From NCBI GenBank assembly GCA_910589275.1, contig CAJUTH010000037.1:1-35946 (forward strand): 35,946 nt of DNA, written 5' to 3'. Positions 7,540 to 16,288 of this stretch are shown here, one piece after another (the stretch's first letter is position 1; each line of letters starts with the position of its first letter). This stretch comes from an uncultured Dorea sp. (GTDB taxonomy: Bacteria > Bacillota > Clostridia > Lachnospirales > Lachnospiraceae). The notes beneath the pieces are model-generated. The model was not told the DNA's origin and ran no database searches. It saw only the letters and a list, made by a program, of their open reading frames with translations. Position numbers and translations under genes: made by a program.

Positions 7540-8397
7540 ATGATAAAATTAAGAGGAATCATCCATAACGCCAAGCTGACCAAGACCCAGCAGACCATCG
7601 CAGAATTTGTTTTAGACCACTCTGCCGACGCCTGTTTTATGACCTCCACAGAGATTGCAGACCGGCTGGAAGTCAGCGAATCCTCCGTTATACGGTTTGC
7701 CCGGTCTCTGGGATATACGGGATTTATGGAATTTCAGAAGAATCTCCGCAAGGAATTTCAAGATCAGGTACATCATATTTCCAGCGCCATCACCGTACCC
7801 TCCCAGCGTATGGCGGAGATCACCAAGATAGGGATCAGCGGAGACTACTTAAAACAGCATTTCCAGAATATCATCAGCAATATTGAAGAGATGTTTTCCA
7901 ATAACAGCCTTCGAAACTTTGAAGACGCGGCGGACATCCTTGTAGGGAGCAGGCAGAAATACGTTACCGCCACCAGAGGCGATACTGCGCTGGCAGATTA
8001 TGCCTCCCTCTATCTGAAACACATGGTTCCCAACGTCATCAATACCAGCTCCGCCTGCATGACGCCGGTGGATCAGATGATCAGCATCGGTAAGGAAGAC
8101 TGCCTGCTGATCTTCGGCTTTCCGAGATATTCCTCCCTCGACCATATGACCGTAAGGATGGCAAAGGATGCCGAAGCACGGATCATCGTCCTAACCGACA
8201 AGCCGAGCTCCCTTCTGGCACAGTATGCTTCGGTATTATTCACCGTCCCGGTGAACTCTAACAACTTCAACAACTCTCTGGCCGCGGCGCAGTTTACTAC
8301 AGAATGCCTCTTAGAAGCCGTCAGCCACAGGGTTCAGGGAATCGAAAAACGGCTCCAGAAAATCGACGAATATCTGGATGAACTAGGCACCTATTAA
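7540..8397 (+). CDS. RpiR-family (HTH-SIS) regulator
   Basis: A 285-residue regulator with an N-terminal RpiR helix-turn-helix (1-77; STEIADRLEVSESSVIRFARSLG is characteristic) and a C-terminal SIS sugar-phosphate-binding domain from about 110. RpiR proteins sense phosphosugars and usually control adjacent sugar genes, but none is adjacent here, so the target is unknown. The start at 7540 is preceded by a purine-rich AGAGAGAG; the upstream in-frame ATG at 7477 has no ribosome site. The gene is followed by the hairpin-rich repeat at 8418. Confidence 0.9.
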   Translation: MIKLRGIIHNAKLTKTQQTIAEFVLDHSADACFMTSTEIADRLEVSESSVIRFARSLGYTGFMEFQKNLRKEFQDQVHHISSAITVPSQRMAEITKIGISGDYLKQHFQNIISNIEEMFSNNSLRNFEDAADILVGSRQKYVTATRGDTALADYASLYLKHMVPNVINTSSACMTPVDQMISIGKEDCLLIFGFPRYSSLDHMTVRMAKDAEARIIVLTDKPSSLLAQYASVLFTVPVNSNNFNNSLAAAQFTTECLLEAVSHRVQGIEKRLQKIDEYLDELGTY

Positions 8398-8417
8398 AGG
8401 ATTCCAAGTTACTGTTC

Positions 8418-8504
8418 ATGGGTCAGGAATGCGCCAAACTGCGACGCAAAGCTAGTACTTTAGGGCGCATTCCGTGAGAACAGACCTACGGAGTGAGGGG
8501 CGAT
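8418..8504 (+). repeat. Dispersed intergenic repeat, copy A
   Basis: Contains GGAATGCGCC at 8426-8435 pairing with GGCGCATTCC at 8464-8473, then a conserved flank (GTGAGAACAGACCTACGG...GTGAGGGGCGAT) to 8504. The same sequence recurs in inverse orientation at 24595-24657 between purN and purD. It lies just behind the rpiR-type gene and may also end transcription there. Confidence 0.8.
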
Positions 8505-8588
8505 ACAAGTCATGGCTGATCCGATCATCAAACTCCTGACAGCCTCTTGATACGGTTCTTTCCATATATCTGTAATCCTCTCCTTCAA

Positions 8589-11500
8589 TTACCGGATCTG
8601 TGACAATATATTCGGATCTTTTATTTTCGTATCTTCCGCAAAGAGAAGGATTTTCGACATAATCTCCGCCGTCTTCGGATCGTCGTCCAGAAACGGAAGG
8701 AAAATCCGTCCCCTGTGCTGCGAATGGACCGGAACCACAAACAGCATCGCATTTCCCGTCTGATGCACCACGCCGCTTCCCAAGTGGACGGAATACTGCC
8801 CAAGCTTTCCGTCAATAATTGCAAAATTACCTTCCAGACGCACATTTTTAAGGCCAAACAACTCCATACTGCATTCCGCAACCGCCCTGCGCATCTCAAT
8901 AGTTGAATGGCTTGTCTCCGGGTCTACCCCTCCCGCATAAGCGACGCTGACCGCCAAATCCACATCCCGCATGACTTCACTGTATATCACATCCGGAATC
9001 TCCTTAATCTTCACCGGTTTTCCCGTCTTCCGGTCTGAAAATGCAACCCATTCCAGTACAGGCGCTTCAATGTCGCTGGGCGTAAACCAGTCCGCCATCG
9101 CATAGATGCAGGCCGCTAAGTTCTCTTTGTAGTAAATTTTCTGCAGGCCGTCCTCATAGTCCGCCACCCAGCGGCGGCTCTTTAACGCCCCCGCCGTTTT
9201 CTTCGGCTGGATCTGATTGCCGGAAAAGAGCCTCGACTCGCCTTTCTCCAGCTCCTCGTCTAATTTTAGATACAGCTCCCTGAACACCTGCTTAAAGGGC
9301 TGCCGGATCTTTTTCTCAAACAGCAGCTTCTGGTATTCCTGCCAGTGTCCGTCCATGTACAGGTCAAAGGGATGGGCAATGCTAAGCTTGGCTCCCGCGT
9401 CCACAGCCGTCACGCTGCCTTTCGCATCCACAAGTCCTTTGGCCGTCAGAAATCCCAGCTTGAAGCCCGGCGTCCTGTATCCCGTCGTCTCGTGTGCTTC
9501 TTCCCCGAAGCTTTTCCGTCTTTCTCCCTCCGCTGCCGCACATCTTCCATCCGCAAGCTTCACCACCAGATATTCCACAATCGGACGTGCAGCCGGATTC
9601 CGGTGCATTTCTAGAATCTCCCATGCTTCAAATGCCGTTCCGTCCTCCATGGCCTGTTCCATCATCTGCTTTGTCCGGCCATACTGCTCTTTTAATTTCT
9701 TATTGGCCTCCAGACATTTTTTCACCGTTTCATTCTTTTTATACTTCGCTGGGACAGACTTTAAGATCTTCCCATTCTTTCTGCATAGTACGGCGCTCTT
9801 TCCGTTCTCGTCCACGGATATCATGAACTCCGCATCCTCCGCCGCCTGCCAGTCAAAATACGCCGCGGACTGCTCTGCGAGCTTTCCTTCCATGCGCAGC
9901 ACAAGACGGGTCACATCGGTAAATCCCGCGTTAACGCTTAAGTTTCCAAGCGCGATTTCCACAGCCCGGCCCTCGCTGGCGCGGCGCTGCGCTCCGAACT
10001 GCCTGCTTTCCTTTTTGTATTTCTGGATAAACTGATAGCGGTCCAAGAGCTCTTCCTCCCTCTCAATCTTTCCGGCCGGAAGCGGAAGCAGTCCCAGACT
10101 CATCAGCAGATCCTTATTACGCTTTTCGTCAATCTCTGCTTTCAGCGCTTCCTTTTTTACTTTCCCAAGCGCCGCATCCGCGTATTTTCTCGCCCTGCCG
10201 TGCGCCGTTCCGGTGGAGGAGTATTTGGCGGCGTCATAGAGAAGCTTAAAATTCTTCTCCCCCACGCTCTCATAGGCTTCAATGAACCAGTGGATGTCAA
10301 ACGCCCCGTCCCTAAGCTCCTCCAGCGAAAGAGGCGTGTACTTTGCGATCATGGACGTAATCTGTTCGTCAAAATGCTCGCTGGTATGCGCCATAAAATA
10401 ATAGCAAGCGCTGGCAAATCCGGGAATCTTTAGGTATTCCTCGATCATCGGGATCCACTGCTGGGCATACATGGCAAGCTCGGCAAGTCGTTTCTTTGTA
10501 ATATCCGTCCTCTTAAGGACAGTCCTTAAATCCTCCGCCGTCTCCTCCGGCTTTGGCATGCACACCTTCAGCAGATGGCTCAGAACCGCCTTCCTCTCGC
10601 TGTTTGAAGAAAAATAATAGGTGTATCCTCTCTTTAACGGATCCTTCCCCAGCGCCGTCAGAATCTGGATCATATAATCAATGCCGTAAATTGCCTGTAT
10701 CCGGTGCACATGATCGGAAAAAGGCGTAGGCTGCTCTCCCCGCTTTAATTCGACCTGAAGAACCGTCGGGATCAGTTCCCGGTACAGTTCGTGGGCAAAC
10801 GCCATTTCCGGCACCTCGTCCCCAATCATATCAAAACGGTATTTTCCGTCTACCGGCCTGATCTCATTGTTTCCAAAGAAAGAATCTAGCGCATAAATCC
10901 TTGCTCTCCTTGAGGAAACCGCCCCTTTCTGCTCCACGGTACTGACAGGCTCTAAGAGCTCCCCCAGCTCAGAAAATGTAAATACCGCCTTGTAGAACAG
11001 ATCTTTATCCCAGATCCCGCGCACATAGCACTGCACATAATCGGCAAGTCCCAGATAGCCGCTGCGGCCTCCATAGTAATAGCCCTGTCTTTTCTGCTCC
11101 CTCTCCTTCTGCTCCGTGAAGTGGCGCTGCAGCATGAATCTTAGGGTAAATGCATTTCCCCAGTCCTCTTTCCCTGCCAGAGAAAGCCACTGAATCATAT
11201 CTGCAAAGACGGGCAGCTCCGCCGTCCGCTTCGTATAGGTCGTATAGTTTCCATTCCACTGTTTCTCGGAAATAGAAAAGAAATCGTTGGACGTATCCAG
11301 TACAGAAACGTATTTTGCCGTTCCGCAAAGCGCAAAACGTATCTTCCGTTCATCCGGCACATACTGGGAGGCAAGAGCGGCGATCACAGTCCATACCTGC
11401 TCCGCATAGGTCAAGGCGGGTACTGGCTTTTGGAACGGAGGTTTCTTTCGCATTCCTTTTCCAAATACCTTTTTATACAATTTTAAATTGTATTCATAAT

Positions 11501-13814
11501 AGCCTGACTGTCCGCAGCACTGGCGGTAAAGAAAAAGCTCCAGAAGAAACTCCGGCGTCCGGATCTCTTCTTTATAAAATTCTTCCCACAGACTTCGGAA
11601 GGGATAGGCGTCCAGCGGTTCTGCCTCCGGATCTTTGTACAGTGAACGGCATGTTCTTAAGTTATTTCCAAGCAGTTCATCCTCGCCCAGCGTATTTGTA
11701 TAGGACAGGGCGCTGTTCTTTTTTATCAGCTCGTCTAATTTTTGGCACGCGCGGATACAGGCCTCTTCTCCGTATGCAAACAGGTCGGACGCCCGGCTTC
11801 CGTCTGCATCCATCGGCGGCAGAACCCACGCTTTCCCCGCATCATAAAGGCCGTATCCCGGCGTGTTCAGAATATCCTGCGCAGCGCTCTCCTCCCCCAG
11901 AAGCTCCTTTAACAATACCTGTTCCTTTCCGGCAGGCTCATTAAGCGCCCGAAGATAAGGAACCGTCTCCTCAAACGCTTTCCCATCCTCCTTTTTCAGC
12001 CAGAGCGCAAGGTCAAGGGCTCCCATGCGGCATTCCCCGGATTTCTCCCCAAGAAGCCTGTTGATGCAGGCTGCAAGCCCCATATGATCCTGCTTCTTTA
12101 GCAGCGCCAGCGTCCCTTTCCGGCCCTTTTTGTATTTTAAATTCTTTTCAATCAGCAGATAATCTTCTTTTGTCAGCTCCATATCATCCGCCAGATGATA
12201 GGCCTCTTCATTGGTATATTCCTCCGGATTATGCAGAAGCTCAAAAAGCACGCTTTTTCTTGCCTCCGAAACCGGTCGGTAGAGCAGAAGCCTTGCCGCT
12301 GCCGCTCTCGACGCGCTGTAATAGGAATAGCCTGCCCCCTGTCCAATCAGCGGTATCCATCCGGCGGCTTCGTCAAGCGCCGCGCTGTCCTGAAGCATCC
12401 ATGCGATCAGACACAGCCGCCCGGCAAGGTCAGACTGGTTCATGGACACCTGATACCATGGAAAAATACAGGGAGAAAAAGTAACCCCCTTCTTCGGTAT
12501 TTTCTTTAAAAGCCCCTTCAAAACCTCGAAACATGCCGCCGCTTCTTCTCTGTCTGCAAAGTATTCCCTTAGGTCCAGTTCCTTCGGCTTTGCAACCTTG
12601 CTGCCCCTGAAGGAATAGGGGTTTTCGTCGTCCTCCTTGATAAGCCGGTAAAATTGTGTATTTACCGACTCCATAAATCCCGGCATAAAACATGCCGCAA
12701 GCTCCAGATCGTCGGAATGCTTCAGGAGCATCTCCTTCGCCGCCTGAATCTTTAATCCTTCGTCCTGAATGGAACGGTTAAAATAAGACGCCGTCATCTG
12801 CTGATGTCTCGTGCCATGGATTATCAGCTTCCGCACAGCCTCCACCGCCGCCTTCGCATCGTAGAATCCCTTCGCCCAGAGTGCGCAGCTAATCGCAACG
12901 GAATCCTCCGTGGCAAGCTGCCCATCGCAAAACTGCGGATCCCTAAGACACTTCCCCATCAAATCAAGCAGTTTATCCGTAATCCGGTCTACATTTTTTT
13001 CGTCAAAAATTCCAATCCATGTGGACACCGCACGTTTTACGGAAGAATAGCGGACAAGGTTATTCTCCTCTATTACCGCGAACAGGTGCAGAAACGCTTC
13101 CGGCCGGCCCGCATCCATCGTCTCGCATACCGCCTGTCTCGTGCCCTCCTGCAGTCTTGCCGCCAGAAGAAATCTGCCAAGAAGATCATACAATTCCACA
13201 CTCTTACTCATAACGATTCCGCGGATCAGCTCATGGTTCAGCATCGCCGTATTTCCTTCGCCCAAAAGAATATCCCTGACAGCCTGAATGGCTCTCTCAT
13301 CTCCTCTGTCGATCTGGGCCGCCAATATTTCCGCGTACGCAAACTGGGCGTTTCTGGCATGGTCGTATATCTCCGGCGTGGTATTCCCGGTCAGAAGCTC
13401 CGGAAGGCTCACGCCGTAAAAATCCAGCCTCGCATATGTCCGCAGAACCTTCACGCTCTGCTCCGCAAAGGGCAGATAGCTCCTCGAACGAAGGCTTCTC
13501 CTGTACCAACCGGCCGTCATCTGGTACTGGTTCATCTGATCCAGCGCATAGTAAAATTCCACCTGCGCCTCTTTTGGCACGCAGACGTCCACCAGCTTCT
13601 GAAATCTTCCCCGGTACAGCTCGCTCAATGTATGGAACCGCCCCTCCGACAACAGCCTGCGCATGGCGTAACAGGCTTCCTGCGGGATCGTATAGCCGTA
13701 CACATCCGGCAGCATTTCCTTCTCCTGCACGGAAAGATGTTTGCCCTTTTCCTGCAGGCCATTTACCCAAGTTTCGGTAATCTTCCTTCTCGTCTGATAT
13801 GTAAATTCCGCCAT
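8589..13814 (-). CDS. Giant DUF4132-domain protein
   Basis: A 1741-residue soluble protein without signal peptide or membrane segments. The first 1,000 or so residues look alpha-helical and repeat-like. The DUF4132 region lies roughly at 1250-1450, and the far C-terminus ends with the family-typical YSVHLGSGVVHQTGNA and FLPFLDDDPKTAEIMSKILL. The E. coli relative is MolR/YehI, found beside MoxR-type ATPase and von Willebrand genes; neither is nearby here. Function is unknown. The start at 13814 is chosen because GGAGAGG lies 3-9 bases upstream; the ATG at 13835 precedes that site. It follows a 138-residue companion on the same strand after 94 bases. Confidence 0.85.
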   Translation of the reverse strand: MAEFTYQTRRKITETWVNGLQEKGKHLSVQEKEMLPDVYGYTIPQEACYAMRRLLSEGRFHTLSELYRGRFQKLVDVCVPKEAQVEFYYALDQMNQYQMTAGWYRRSLRSRSYLPFAEQSVKVLRTYARLDFYGVSLPELLTGNTTPEIYDHARNAQFAYAEILAAQIDRGDERAIQAVRDILLGEGNTAMLNHELIRGIVMSKSVELYDLLGRFLLAARLQEGTRQAVCETMDAGRPEAFLHLFAVIEENNLVRYSSVKRAVSTWIGIFDEKNVDRITDKLLDLMGKCLRDPQFCDGQLATEDSVAISCALWAKGFYDAKAAVEAVRKLIIHGTRHQQMTASYFNRSIQDEGLKIQAAKEMLLKHSDDLELAACFMPGFMESVNTQFYRLIKEDDENPYSFRGSKVAKPKELDLREYFADREEAAACFEVLKGLLKKIPKKGVTFSPCIFPWYQVSMNQSDLAGRLCLIAWMLQDSAALDEAAGWIPLIGQGAGYSYYSASRAAAARLLLYRPVSEARKSVLFELLHNPEEYTNEEAYHLADDMELTKEDYLLIEKNLKYKKGRKGTLALLKKQDHMGLAACINRLLGEKSGECRMGALDLALWLKKEDGKAFEETVPYLRALNEPAGKEQVLLKELLGEESAAQDILNTPGYGLYDAGKAWVLPPMDADGSRASDLFAYGEEACIRACQKLDELIKKNSALSYTNTLGEDELLGNNLRTCRSLYKDPEAEPLDAYPFRSLWEEFYKEEIRTPEFLLELFLYRQCCGQSGYYEYNLKLYKKVFGKGMRKKPPFQKPVPALTYAEQVWTVIAALASQYVPDERKIRFALCGTAKYVSVLDTSNDFFSISEKQWNGNYTTYTKRTAELPVFADMIQWLSLAGKEDWGNAFTLRFMLQRHFTEQKEREQKRQGYYYGGRSGYLGLADYVQCYVRGIWDKDLFYKAVFTFSELGELLEPVSTVEQKGAVSSRRARIYALDSFFGNNEIRPVDGKYRFDMIGDEVPEMAFAHELYRELIPTVLQVELKRGEQPTPFSDHVHRIQAIYGIDYMIQILTALGKDPLKRGYTYYFSSNSERKAVLSHLLKVCMPKPEETAEDLRTVLKRTDITKKRLAELAMYAQQWIPMIEEYLKIPGFASACYYFMAHTSEHFDEQITSMIAKYTPLSLEELRDGAFDIHWFIEAYESVGEKNFKLLYDAAKYSSTGTAHGRARKYADAALGKVKKEALKAEIDEKRNKDLLMSLGLLPLPAGKIEREEELLDRYQFIQKYKKESRQFGAQRRASEGRAVEIALGNLSVNAGFTDVTRLVLRMEGKLAEQSAAYFDWQAAEDAEFMISVDENGKSAVLCRKNGKILKSVPAKYKKNETVKKCLEANKKLKEQYGRTKQMMEQAMEDGTAFEAWEILEMHRNPAARPIVEYLVVKLADGRCAAAEGERRKSFGEEAHETTGYRTPGFKLGFLTAKGLVDAKGSVTAVDAGAKLSIAHPFDLYMDGHWQEYQKLLFEKKIRQPFKQVFRELYLKLDEELEKGESRLFSGNQIQPKKTAGALKSRRWVADYEDGLQKIYYKENLAACIYAMADWFTPSDIEAPVLEWVAFSDRKTGKPVKIKEIPDVIYSEVMRDVDLAVSVAYAGGVDPETSHSTIEMRRAVAECSMELFGLKNVRLEGNFAIIDGKLGQYSVHLGSGVVHQTGNAMLFVVPVHSQHRGRIFLPFLDDDPKTAEIMSKILLFAEDTKIKDPNILSQIR

Positions 13815-13908
13815 AATCCTCTCCTTCCCCGGCATGAAACACTCGAACGCCGGTAATTATGCAAAACTGTGCCAGCACAGCATTGTATAATGAACCGTGA
13901 ATAATTTG

Positions 13909-14325
13909 CTAACCCGATAACATTGTAAGACGTATCAACGTAAACACCAGATCCTCTTTCCATGGAATCCCGCCTTCTAGTTCCGTCAACTCCACATCGC
14001 CCGCAAAAACACGGTAAATCCCGTCTTCAAAACACTGAACCGTATTCTCCAGCGCATCCTGCAGATTCGCTTCCCCGCCTCCGTGGACTCCGAAGGAAAT
14101 CTTACCTCTGGCCGCCTGATCTGTGATCTGCTCCCGGGTCAGAAAGGGAAGTAGCTGCCCTTCATCCTTCCTAGCATTATAGTCCCTCACGCCAAGCTCC
14201 GTCAGGCCAAGCAGAAGCTCCCGCACAGTCTGCGGCCTCTCCTCCAAAACAAAAGACATCAGGGGCAGGTCTTTGCCCATCCGCCTGCCCAGTTTTTTCA
14301 TTCTTACATAAATTGTAACTGACAT
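13909..14325 (-). CDS. Companion protein of the DUF4132 gene, unknown function
   Basis: A 138-residue soluble protein beginning MSVTIYVRMKKLGRRMGK. Central motifs are QLLPFLTREQITDQAARGKI and FGVHGGG, then ALENTVQCFEDGIYRVFAGD and a FTLIRLTMLSG end. The beta-rich start and end suggest a compact fold, but I cannot name a family. I recall similar small proteins beside DUF4132 genes. The start at 14325 is set by AGGAG 7 bases upstream; an ATG at 14349 has none. It has its own good promoter (14374-14402) and likely shares a transcript with the DUF4132 gene. Confidence 0.8.
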   Translation of the reverse strand: MSVTIYVRMKKLGRRMGKDLPLMSFVLEERPQTVRELLLGLTELGVRDYNARKDEGQLLPFLTREQITDQAARGKISFGVHGGGEANLQDALENTVQCFEDGIYRVFAGDVELTELEGGIPWKEDLVFTLIRLTMLSG

Positions 14326-14373
14326 GCACTTACTCCTATTATTTTTCAACAGCTTACAGATTTATCTAAATTT

Positions 14374-14402
14374 AGTATACTTATGAAATCGCAGGATATC
14401 AA
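14374..14402 (-). promoter_or_regulatory. Sigma-A promoter of the 138-aa/DUF4132 operon
   Basis: Reading the minus strand, TTGATA (14397-14402) and TATACT (14374-14379) are 17 bases apart. The -35 box lies at the very end of the upstream Xre gene. Confidence 0.7.
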
Positions 14403-14626
14403 CTTATTTCATGATCGGATCGCTTATTTTGGTATTCCAGAATATCTCCGGGCTGGCAGTTTAACTCCCTGCATATGGCGTCCAGCGTAGAAAAACGAAT
14501 TGCTTTTACCTTGCCTGTCTTTAAATTGGATAAATTAACCGTAGAAATCCCCACTCTTGCGGAAAGCTCATTCAAAGACATCTTCCGGTCTGCCATCACA
14601 CGATCCAGCCTCAAAATAATCGCCAT
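14399..14626 (-). CDS. Small Xre-family regulator, YozG type
   Basis: A 75-residue single helix-turn-helix protein. Recognition region SLNELSARVGISTVNLSNLKTGK is followed by the conserved IRFSTLDAICRELNCQPGDILEY ending. This type is regularly encoded beside a DUF2975 membrane protein, as here, 18 bases downstream of that gene's stop. The start at 14626 has GGGAGG 6 bases upstream. The pair probably regulates its own expression; its signal is unknown. Confidence 0.9.
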   Translation of the reverse strand: MAIILRLDRVMADRKMSLNELSARVGISTVNLSNLKTGKVKAIRFSTLDAICRELNCQPGDILEYQNKRSDHEIS

Positions 14627-14644
14627 TCCCATCCTCCCCATTCC

Positions 14645-15046
14645 CTATAAAATCTCATCCATTTCCTTCTGCATCTCAAAGCCCGCCATAATGATCCGCC
14701 CCAAGATAATCATCAGCAATCCCGGGAGAAAGAACGCGCCGTCAATAAAGACAAAACGCCCCCATGAAAAAATATCAAACCCGGAAGACTGAAAACCGGA
14801 AAGCCTTGGAATAACAATAGCTCCGGCGCTAAACAGTATTCCGATGATCCGTATACCCAAAGTTAAGGTTCTGGAAAAAGGATTCTTGTCTATCGCTATT
14901 TTTATCAGAGAAACAAATAGTATGATCATCGCTGCACAAATCAACATGACTCTCGCCACAATATCCATCCTGCCTCCGCCTCCGGACGCTTCCTGAATTT
15001 CAAAAATAAGCCCGCCGGCACATACAAGGGAACAAAAACCTGTCAA
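14645..15046 (-). CDS. DUF2975 membrane protein (start uncertain)
   Basis: Four hydrophobic segments are visible: about 3-18, 28-47, 62-80 and 102-122, with the conserved DKNPFSRTLTLGIRIIG loop and a charged C-terminal tail. This matches DUF2975 proteins, the partner of YozG-type regulators. The frame can only begin at TTG 15044-15046 or at a weaker codon nearby. Upstream it meets a stop after 12 codons, and the hydrophobic first helix already starts there (ILVLAIVL), so the usual charged N-terminus seems lost. Either a rare start codon is used or the 5' end has decayed. Confidence 0.7.
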   Translation of the reverse strand: MTGFCSLVCAGGLIFEIQEASGGGGRMDIVARVMLICAAMIILFVSLIKIAIDKNPFSRTLTLGIRIIGILFSAGAIVIPRLSGFQSSGFDIFSWGRFVFIDGAFFLPGLLMIILGRIIMAGFEMQKEMDEIL

Positions 15047-15096
15047 AACAATCGCAAGTACAAGTATCCCTCGTATATTGCTTTAGGCGAAGGCAG

Positions 15097-15126
15097 AAAA
15101 AGACGGCATGCCTGCGCATTGCCGCC
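15097..15126 (-). terminator. Intrinsic terminator after vapD
   Basis: On the minus strand a stem GGCGGCAATGC / GCATGCCGTC with one bulged base is followed by TTTTTC. It lies two bases past the reconstructed vapD stop, which supports that stop being the true end of the ancestral gene. Confidence 0.75.
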
Positions 15127-15127
15127 T

Positions 15128-15237
15128 TTATTGTCTTTGCTTCTCTTTAAATACATGTGAAATATCATATAATTCGGGAACATCTGATATTGTGCATATA
15201 TTGACACAATAATTGAGCCAGACAAACTCCTTTAGGT
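15128..15237 (-). pseudogene. vapD: vapD, C-terminal part (split by mobile element)
   Basis: Read on the minus strand from the shared GT/AC dinucleotide, this encodes LKEFVWLNYCVNICTISDVP and 16 further residues to a stop at 15128-15130. It matches the C-terminal half of VapD proteins and joins in frame to the N-terminal part at 22692-22905. It no longer has a start of its own. See the element entry for the boundary logic. Confidence 0.9.
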
Positions 15238-15257
15238 CAGTTTACAAGGAACTACAC
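15236..15257 (+). other. attL of the integrated element
   Basis: The crossover dinucleotide GT at 15236-15237 is followed by CAGTTTACAAGGAACTACAC (15238-15257). That arm is the inverse, with one mismatch, of the arm at 22671-22690. Large serine recombinases use 2-base cores flanked by inverted arms, which fits. Confidence 0.85.
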
Positions 15258-15282
15258 GCAGACCGTGAAACGGGCTGCTGAC

Positions 15283-15328
15283 AACAAACGGCGCTATGCT
15301 CCCGGTAAGGGGCATAGCGCCTGTTTAT
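15283..15328. repeat. Strong hairpin at the element's left end
   Basis: GGCGCTATGC at 15290-15299 pairs with GCATAGCGCC at 15312-15321, extended by AACAAAC against GTTT-ATTGT outside. It may be a bidirectional terminator shielding the element, or part of the transfer origin region, which begins 40 bases further on. Confidence 0.7.
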
Positions 15329-15363
15329 TGTGGGGGTATCCAAAGGGGGCAGCGCCCCATTTG

Positions 15364-15402
15364 GCACACGACTTTGCGAAGCAAAGTGTAGTGTGTTATA
15401 CG
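15364..15402 (+). other. oriT, pMV158/MobV type
   Basis: ACTTTGC-gaa-GCAAAGT (15371-15387) is followed by TAGTGTG/TTATAC, identical to the MobM nick region of pMV158; cleavage would fall between G15395 and T15396. GCACAC at 15364 can pair with the GTGTG before the nick. The relaxase gene is 4.5 kb away, but in the circular form the element's right end joins the left end beside oriT. Transfer would start with the cargo and end with the recombinase. Confidence 0.85.
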
Positions 15403-15662
15403 CTCTGTCGGCGTTGCCGTGAAAATGCCGTTGCCGCCGGGGAGGGCAAGGGCATTTGAAGCGGCAGGAAAACAGGGCTTTGTTTGGGGCTGGGAAGCCG
15501 GAAACAAAGGGCTGGTTTCAGCAGCAGACAGGGCGTATATGAAAGCCCTCGTCCACCGTCCTCAGCCTATGGGACAAAATGTGCCAAACCTTTAGACACC
15601 GTGACTATATGTGTGGCCACACTCATTTATTTTAGTGGTCGTTCTTTTCTCAAAATTGAAAT
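15403..15662. other. Non-coding stretch after oriT
   Basis: Open frames here have no ribosome site or recognisable protein features. It reads as conserved backbone DNA leading from oriT to the hairpins at 15663 and 15707; I see no gene. Confidence 0.4.
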
Positions 15663-15698
15663 GGGCGGGAAGCCATTTTAGGGCTTTCCCGCCTTGAT
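15663..15698. terminator. Hairpin, probable terminator
   Basis: GGCGGGAAGCC (15664-15674) pairs with GGCTTTCCCGCC (15682-15693), one bulged base, loop about 7. It is followed by TTGATT on the plus strand and preceded by an AT-rich stretch. Termination is plausible but the U-tract is weak. Confidence 0.5.
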
Positions 15699-15706
15699 TG
15701 CCCATC

Positions 15707-15788
15707 AGCAAAGGCAGGCGGGGCTGTCAACGGCGGCGCATTTGTGCGCCGTTCATCTTGACCGTTGACTGGCTCGGCTGCCTTTGCT
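15707..15788. repeat. Nested three-arm palindrome, possible structured RNA or binding site
   Basis: Three concentric inverted repeats: AGCAAAGGCAG (15707-15717)/CTGCCTTTGCT (15778-15788); GTCAACGG (15726-15733)/CCGTTGAC (15762-15769); GGCGCA (15735-15740)/TGCGCC (15745-15750). The total span is 82 bases. It lies 30 bases beyond the stop of the immunity-like pseudogene and could end its transcript, but the degree of order is more than a terminator needs. Confidence 0.75.
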
Positions 15789-15817
15789 ATCTCCCCCGAT
15801 AAACTGAAAGTTTTAGA

Positions 15818-16261
15818 TTAGTCCCACACGATTTCCAAACAATCGAAGTTATCTGGAATTGGTGGTACGCACGAATAAGTATTTAATTCAAATGCCTCTA
15901 TTGTAATTACTCCATCAGAGCATAGCCATTCGCAATTTACTAATTTTTCTAATTCCGCAGGCAAAATGGTTGTGCAAATCACGATTGTATCTCCTGCAAG
16001 AACTAATTCTTCTTTCCCATTGTTTTCTACGATTTCTGTATCATCGTGGAGAGCAACACGCACCCATGCTATGTCAGGCATTAACTCAATCTTTTGTAGC
16101 ATATTTCGTATTTCAGAAAGCGTTGGACGGCCAAATTCCCATTAGTTCGGAGCAATGGAATCCTCCTCTGTGTTTCCATCGAAAAATTCATCAAGCGTTA
16201 GTAATGGCAAGCGTTCTTCATTTTCTTCCAATATTTTTTTGAATGTATTCAACTCTATCAT
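15818..16261 (-). pseudogene. Immunity-like protein broken by one stop codon
   Basis: ATG at 16259-16261, with GAGGAG about 9 bases upstream, opens a frame MIELNTFKKILEENEERLP. It runs 39 codons to TAA at 16142-16144 and continues in the same frame (WEFGRPTLSEIRNMLQKIEL) to a normal stop at 15818. Without the TAA the product would be about 147 residues. A CAA-to-TAA change is the simplest explanation (expected ...APNQWEFGRP). It is acidic and soluble. Its position beside a SMI1/KNR4 gene suggests an immunity-type protein, but I do not recognise the family. Confidence 0.8.
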
Positions 16262-16288
16262 AGTCACAATTCTCCTCGCAAATCAGAA

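Noticed and set aside
9217..10035. Long plus-strand open frames opposite the DUF4132 gene (also 12804-13856 and 11315-11944)
   Set aside because: They are antisense to a convincing 1741-residue protein, have no ribosome sites and translate to low-complexity Ser/Arg/Pro-rich sequence; caused by codon bias of the real gene.
8589..13814. Naming the giant protein molR
   Set aside because: The E. coli name rests on an old molybdate-regulation report and only the C-terminal DUF4132 part is comparable; function cannot be transferred, even though moaC lies in the same window.
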